Assembly (NCBI GenBank): GCA_005793345.1
Contig: SXSU01000040.1
Coordinates: forward strand, 1-45,977
From: Bdellovibrionales bacterium
GTDB taxonomy: Bacteria > Bdellovibrionota > Bdellovibrionia > Bdellovibrionales > Bdellovibrionaceae
Direction of reading: 5' to 3'
DNA: 45,977 bases
Part shown: one piece after another, positions 43,574-45,977 of the stretch
Numbering within the stretch: the first letter of the stretch is position 1
Layout of the letters: each line of letters opens with the position of its first letter
Program-made: the position numbers and the translations under genes
The notes under the pieces: model-generated
Seen by the model: the letters and a program-made list of their open reading frames with translations, nothing else
Database searches by the model: none
What the model was told of the DNA's origin: nothing

Positions 43574-45112
43574 ATGATGGCTGCTGAAATTTTAATAAAT
43601 GTTCGTCCTCAAGAAACAAGGGTTGCCTACGTTGATGCTGGCATACTCAATGATTTAAAAATCGAAAGAAGAACTTCGCCAACCCTAGTTGGTTCAATTT
43701 TTAAAGGTAAAGTTTCAAGGGTCCTGCCTGGAATGCAAGCTGCATTCGTAGACATTGGTCTTGAAAAAGCGGCATTTCTTTATGTGGGTGATATAGTGAC
43801 CTCAAAAGATATTTCAATCGCAGATACAATTGAAGATGACGACACCGAAGAAATTACAGCAGACGCTAACTCCTCTGCTGCCGAAACCTCAACTGAGAAT
43901 GTTAAATACCCACCCATACAAGAATTAATCAAAGAGGGTCAGCTTTTACTTGTTCAAGTTGCAAAGGACCCAATAGGCACTAAGGGTGCTCGTATCACAA
44001 CTCAATTATCTTTAGCTGGAAGATTTATAGTTTACATACCCGAGGTAAAACATATTGGAGTCAGTCGCCGTATCGAAAAAGAAGATGAGCGCGAGCGCTT
44101 AAGATCTATAGTTGGAAAAATAAATCCCTCTGGAGGAGTTATTGTTAGAACCGCTGGGGAAGGCGCAACCGAAGAAAATTTAAAAACCGATATTGAGTAT
44201 TTAGATCGTGTTTCTAAAGATATTTTAAAAATGTCGGAGAAAAAAAAGAACGTAGGCTTGATTCATTCTGAACTTGATGTCGAGTTGCAAGCTCTACGCG
44301 ATTTGCTCAGCGAAAATGTCGTAAGTGTGTATGTGGACGATGAGGAGGTTTATAAAAAAGTTACGAAATTTATTTCACAACTTATGCCTAAATATAAACA
44401 AAATCTTTTTCACTATACGGATTCAAAACCATTGTTTGATTTGTATGATATTGATTTAGAAATTTCACGTTCAATGGATCGAAAAATTTGGTTAAAATCT
44501 GGAGGATATATTGTCATTGATGAAGCTGAAGCCCTGGTCGTAATTGATGTCAATACGGGTCGCTTTGTTGGCAAAAAGGATCTAGAAGACACGATCTTAA
44601 AAACCAATATGGAAGCTGTTAAGGAAATTGCACACCAATTAAGAATTAGAAACTGCGGTGGAATAATAATTATTGATTTTATTGATATGGAAAAAGACAC
44701 TCATCGCGAAAAAATTCTTAATCACTTACAAGAAGAGTTGCAAAAAGATCGTTCACGTACTCAAGTTATTTCTATGTCATCCTTAGGTTTAGTCGAAATG
44801 ACTCGTAAGCGTACTCGTCCAAGTTTGATAAAAACTTTATGTAAGCCTTGTCCATATTGTGATGGCAAGGGTTACACAAAAAAAAGGTCCACTGTTGCCA
44901 ATGAAATTTTTAGAGAATTGGAGAGGGATTTAGATTCTATGAAAAACCAAAAAGGTGGTGTTGTTGTGCATTGTCATTTAGATGTTGTTGACTGGATTTA
45001 CGAAGTTGAAGGAAATACCTTAGACCAGCTTGAAAGCAAGCTTGGTAAAACTGTGGCTTTTAAGGTAGAACCAAAATATCACACTGAACAGTATGAGATT
45101 TTTGCAAATTAA
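43574..45112 (+). CDS. rng: Ribonuclease G/E
   Basis: 512 residues, RNase G size with no long C-terminal scaffold as in E. coli RNase E. It cuts single-stranded RNA in rRNA and mRNA processing. Seen: an S1 domain (GSIFKGKVSRVLPGMQAAFVDIG, with IGTKGARITTQLSLAGRF later) interrupted by an acidic Ser/Glu-rich insert (about residues 82-115, IEDDDTEEITADANSSAAE), then the DNase I-like catalytic part with VVIDVNTGRF (Asp about 324) and IIIIDFIDMEKD (Asp about 367), which hold the Mg2+, and the Zn-link cysteines in CPYCDGKG. GAAAGG precedes the ATGATG start. It is divergent from pilT and a single gene. Confidence 0.94.
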   Translation: MMAAEILINVRPQETRVAYVDAGILNDLKIERRTSPTLVGSIFKGKVSRVLPGMQAAFVDIGLEKAAFLYVGDIVTSKDISIADTIEDDDTEEITADANSSAAETSTENVKYPPIQELIKEGQLLLVQVAKDPIGTKGARITTQLSLAGRFIVYIPEVKHIGVSRRIEKEDERERLRSIVGKINPSGGVIVRTAGEGATEENLKTDIEYLDRVSKDILKMSEKKKNVGLIHSELDVELQALRDLLSENVVSVYVDDEEVYKKVTKFISQLMPKYKQNLFHYTDSKPLFDLYDIDLEISRSMDRKIWLKSGGYIVIDEAEALVVIDVNTGRFVGKKDLEDTILKTNMEAVKEIAHQLRIRNCGGIIIIDFIDMEKDTHREKILNHLQEELQKDRSRTQVISMSSLGLVEMTRKRTRPSLIKTLCKPCPYCDGKGYTKKRSTVANEIFRELERDLDSMKNQKGGVVVHCHLDVVDWIYEVEGNTLDQLESKLGKTVAFKVEPKYHTEQYEIFAN

Positions 45113-45425
45113 TTTACACAGTTCCGCGTTATCTATCTAAACTTTTTGAGTTTTAGTAAAAATCCATTCTTAATGCCTTTTGAAAAATAAATATTAGAGT
45201 TTAGTTTCAGTTAAGAAATTATTATGAAGTTATCTTATAAATTCTTAAAGAATAAAAAATATTTTTCCTTGATGCCTTGACAAACTTTATTGGAGATTCA
45301 AATTTTTTTTGTTTGAACAAAAAAAAATAAGAATGGTATACCCATTTAACCAGTAACTAAATTAACGAATTTAAAAAGCTAGTTAATTTAACAAAATATT
45401 TAATTACCCTTTAAGGAGGCTTAAT
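45113..45425. other. Intergenic region before groES
   Basis: 313 AT-rich bases. Near the start, CTAAACT / AGTTTTAG around TTTTG (about 45137-45156) may end the rng transcript. TTGACA (45277-45282) is a possible -35 box for groES, but no good -10 box follows. TTCAAA / TTTGAA around a T-run lies at about 45296-45315. The inverted repeat at 45358-45390 is listed separately. No CIRCE element was found. Confidence 0.45.
45358..45390. promoter_or_regulatory. Inverted repeat in the groES leader
   Basis: TAAATTAAC (45358-45366) and GTTAATTTA (45382-45390) are exact 9-bp inverted repeats separated by 15 bases, 36 bases before the groES ATG. They occupy the place where CIRCE usually lies but do not match its sequence or 9-base spacer. 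It may be a heat-shock operator of another kind, or chance in AT-rich DNA. Confidence 0.35.
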
Positions 45426-45722
45426 ATGAAGGAAGTTGGAGTACGTCCATTGCACGATAGAATTCTTGTAAAAAGAATGTCTGAAGAAGAAAAAACAGCT
45501 GGGGGATTATTCATTCCCGATACAGCAAAAGAAAAACCTCAAAGAGGCGAAATCGTTGCCGCAGGAAAAGGCCGAATCACTGAAGATGGTAAAACGCTAC
45601 CACTTGAAGTTAAAACAGGCGACAGAGTTTTATTCAGCAAATATGCAGGTACTGAATTAAAACTTAATGGCGAAGAATATTTAATGATGAGAGAAGAAGA
45701 TATTTTAGGAATTATTCATTAA
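45426..45722 (+). CDS. groES: Co-chaperonin GroES
   Basis: 98 residues. GroES is the heptameric lid of the GroEL folding chamber. Seen: [13 protein letters not shown] at the N-terminus, the mobile loop [19 protein letters not shown] that docks on GroEL, the roof and barrel strands [16 protein letters not shown], and [29 protein letters not shown] at the end. TAAGGAGG lies seven bases before the ATG. It is the first gene of the groES-groEL operon, with 49 bases between them. Confidence 0.97.
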   Translation: MKEVGVRPLHDRILVKRMSEEEKTAGGLFIPDTAKEKPQRGEIVAAGKGRITEDGKTLPLEVKTGDRVLFSKYAGTELKLNGEEYLMMREEDILGIIH

Positions 45723-45753
45723 TCATAAATCAAAATTTAAAAACTGAATTTAA

Positions 45754-45977
<224 letters not shown>

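Noticed and set aside
45296-45330. CIRCE heat-shock element before groES
   Set aside because: No TTAGCACTC or GAGTGCTAA half-site is present anywhere in 45113-45425; the T/A runs only look symmetrical.

Overview
The window reads as a chromosomal segment of a low-GC, Gram-negative, flagellated bacterium, most likely a relative of Bdellovibrio (Bdellovibrionota). This is inferred from several things seen together: outer-membrane type lipoproteins with FQNC/FQTSC lipoboxes, a Bdellovibrio-style flagellin behind a sigma-28 promoter, a type IV pilus retraction ATPase, many secreted or surface proteins of unknown function, and a compact nucleoside-degradation operon (deoC, thymidine phosphorylase, punA) that would suit an organism feeding on other cells' nucleic acids. 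No 16S gene is present, so the placement is tentative.

Layout. 1-966 is the N-terminal 322 codons of mraY (minus strand, running off the left edge). 1216-10066 is an accessory-looking stretch: a secreted propeller/M28 peptidase/PDZ protein, a decayed ATPase (DUF4143-like) fragment, a large beta-helix lipoprotein, a membrane protein, a methyltransferase, and an esterase/GNAT pair. 10554-16480 is the conserved housekeeping block rho-rpmE(type B)-prfA-prmC-murA, closed by two opposed GC-rich terminators. 16609-22318 holds a secreted protein, a large GYF_2-TM-TPR protein, a small membrane protein and serS. 22547-27532 holds a nucleotidyltransferase, an HD phosphohydrolase and three envelope proteins. 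27550-30042 looks like a small accessory island: a dispersed hairpin repeat, a vapBC-type toxin-antitoxin pair whose operator overlaps the promoter -10 box, and a DUF234-type AAA ATPase preceded by four copies of a 15-bp palindrome. 30075-34884 holds a stand-alone E2-type acyltransferase, a glutaredoxin, a lipoprotein, trhP (U32) and a serine hydrolase. 35371-36204 is flagellin with a long leader and a structured 3' region. 36414-39379 is the nucleoside operon. 39436-45112 holds a small secreted protein, a tail-fibre-like S74 surface lipoprotein, pilT and the RNase G/E gene. The right edge is groES-groEL (groEL truncated).

Regulation seen directly: a near-consensus sigma-28 promoter for fliC, a sigma-70 promoter with embedded operator for vapBC, and several hairpin terminators. 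Six genes (rho, the GYF_2-TPR gene, the small membrane gene after it, a secreted-protein gene, the porin-like gene and the glutaredoxin) are best started at GTG or TTG because a good Shine-Dalgarno sequence points there.

The signals most worth a second look are the paired palindromes in front of the DUF234 ATPase, the hairpin repeat shared by two distant intergenic sites, the complementarity between the flagellin Shine-Dalgarno and its own 3' region, and the very long disordered N-terminus of Rho. I did not find a clearly novel multi-gene system. No tRNA, rRNA, CRISPR array or complete insertion sequence was recognised.
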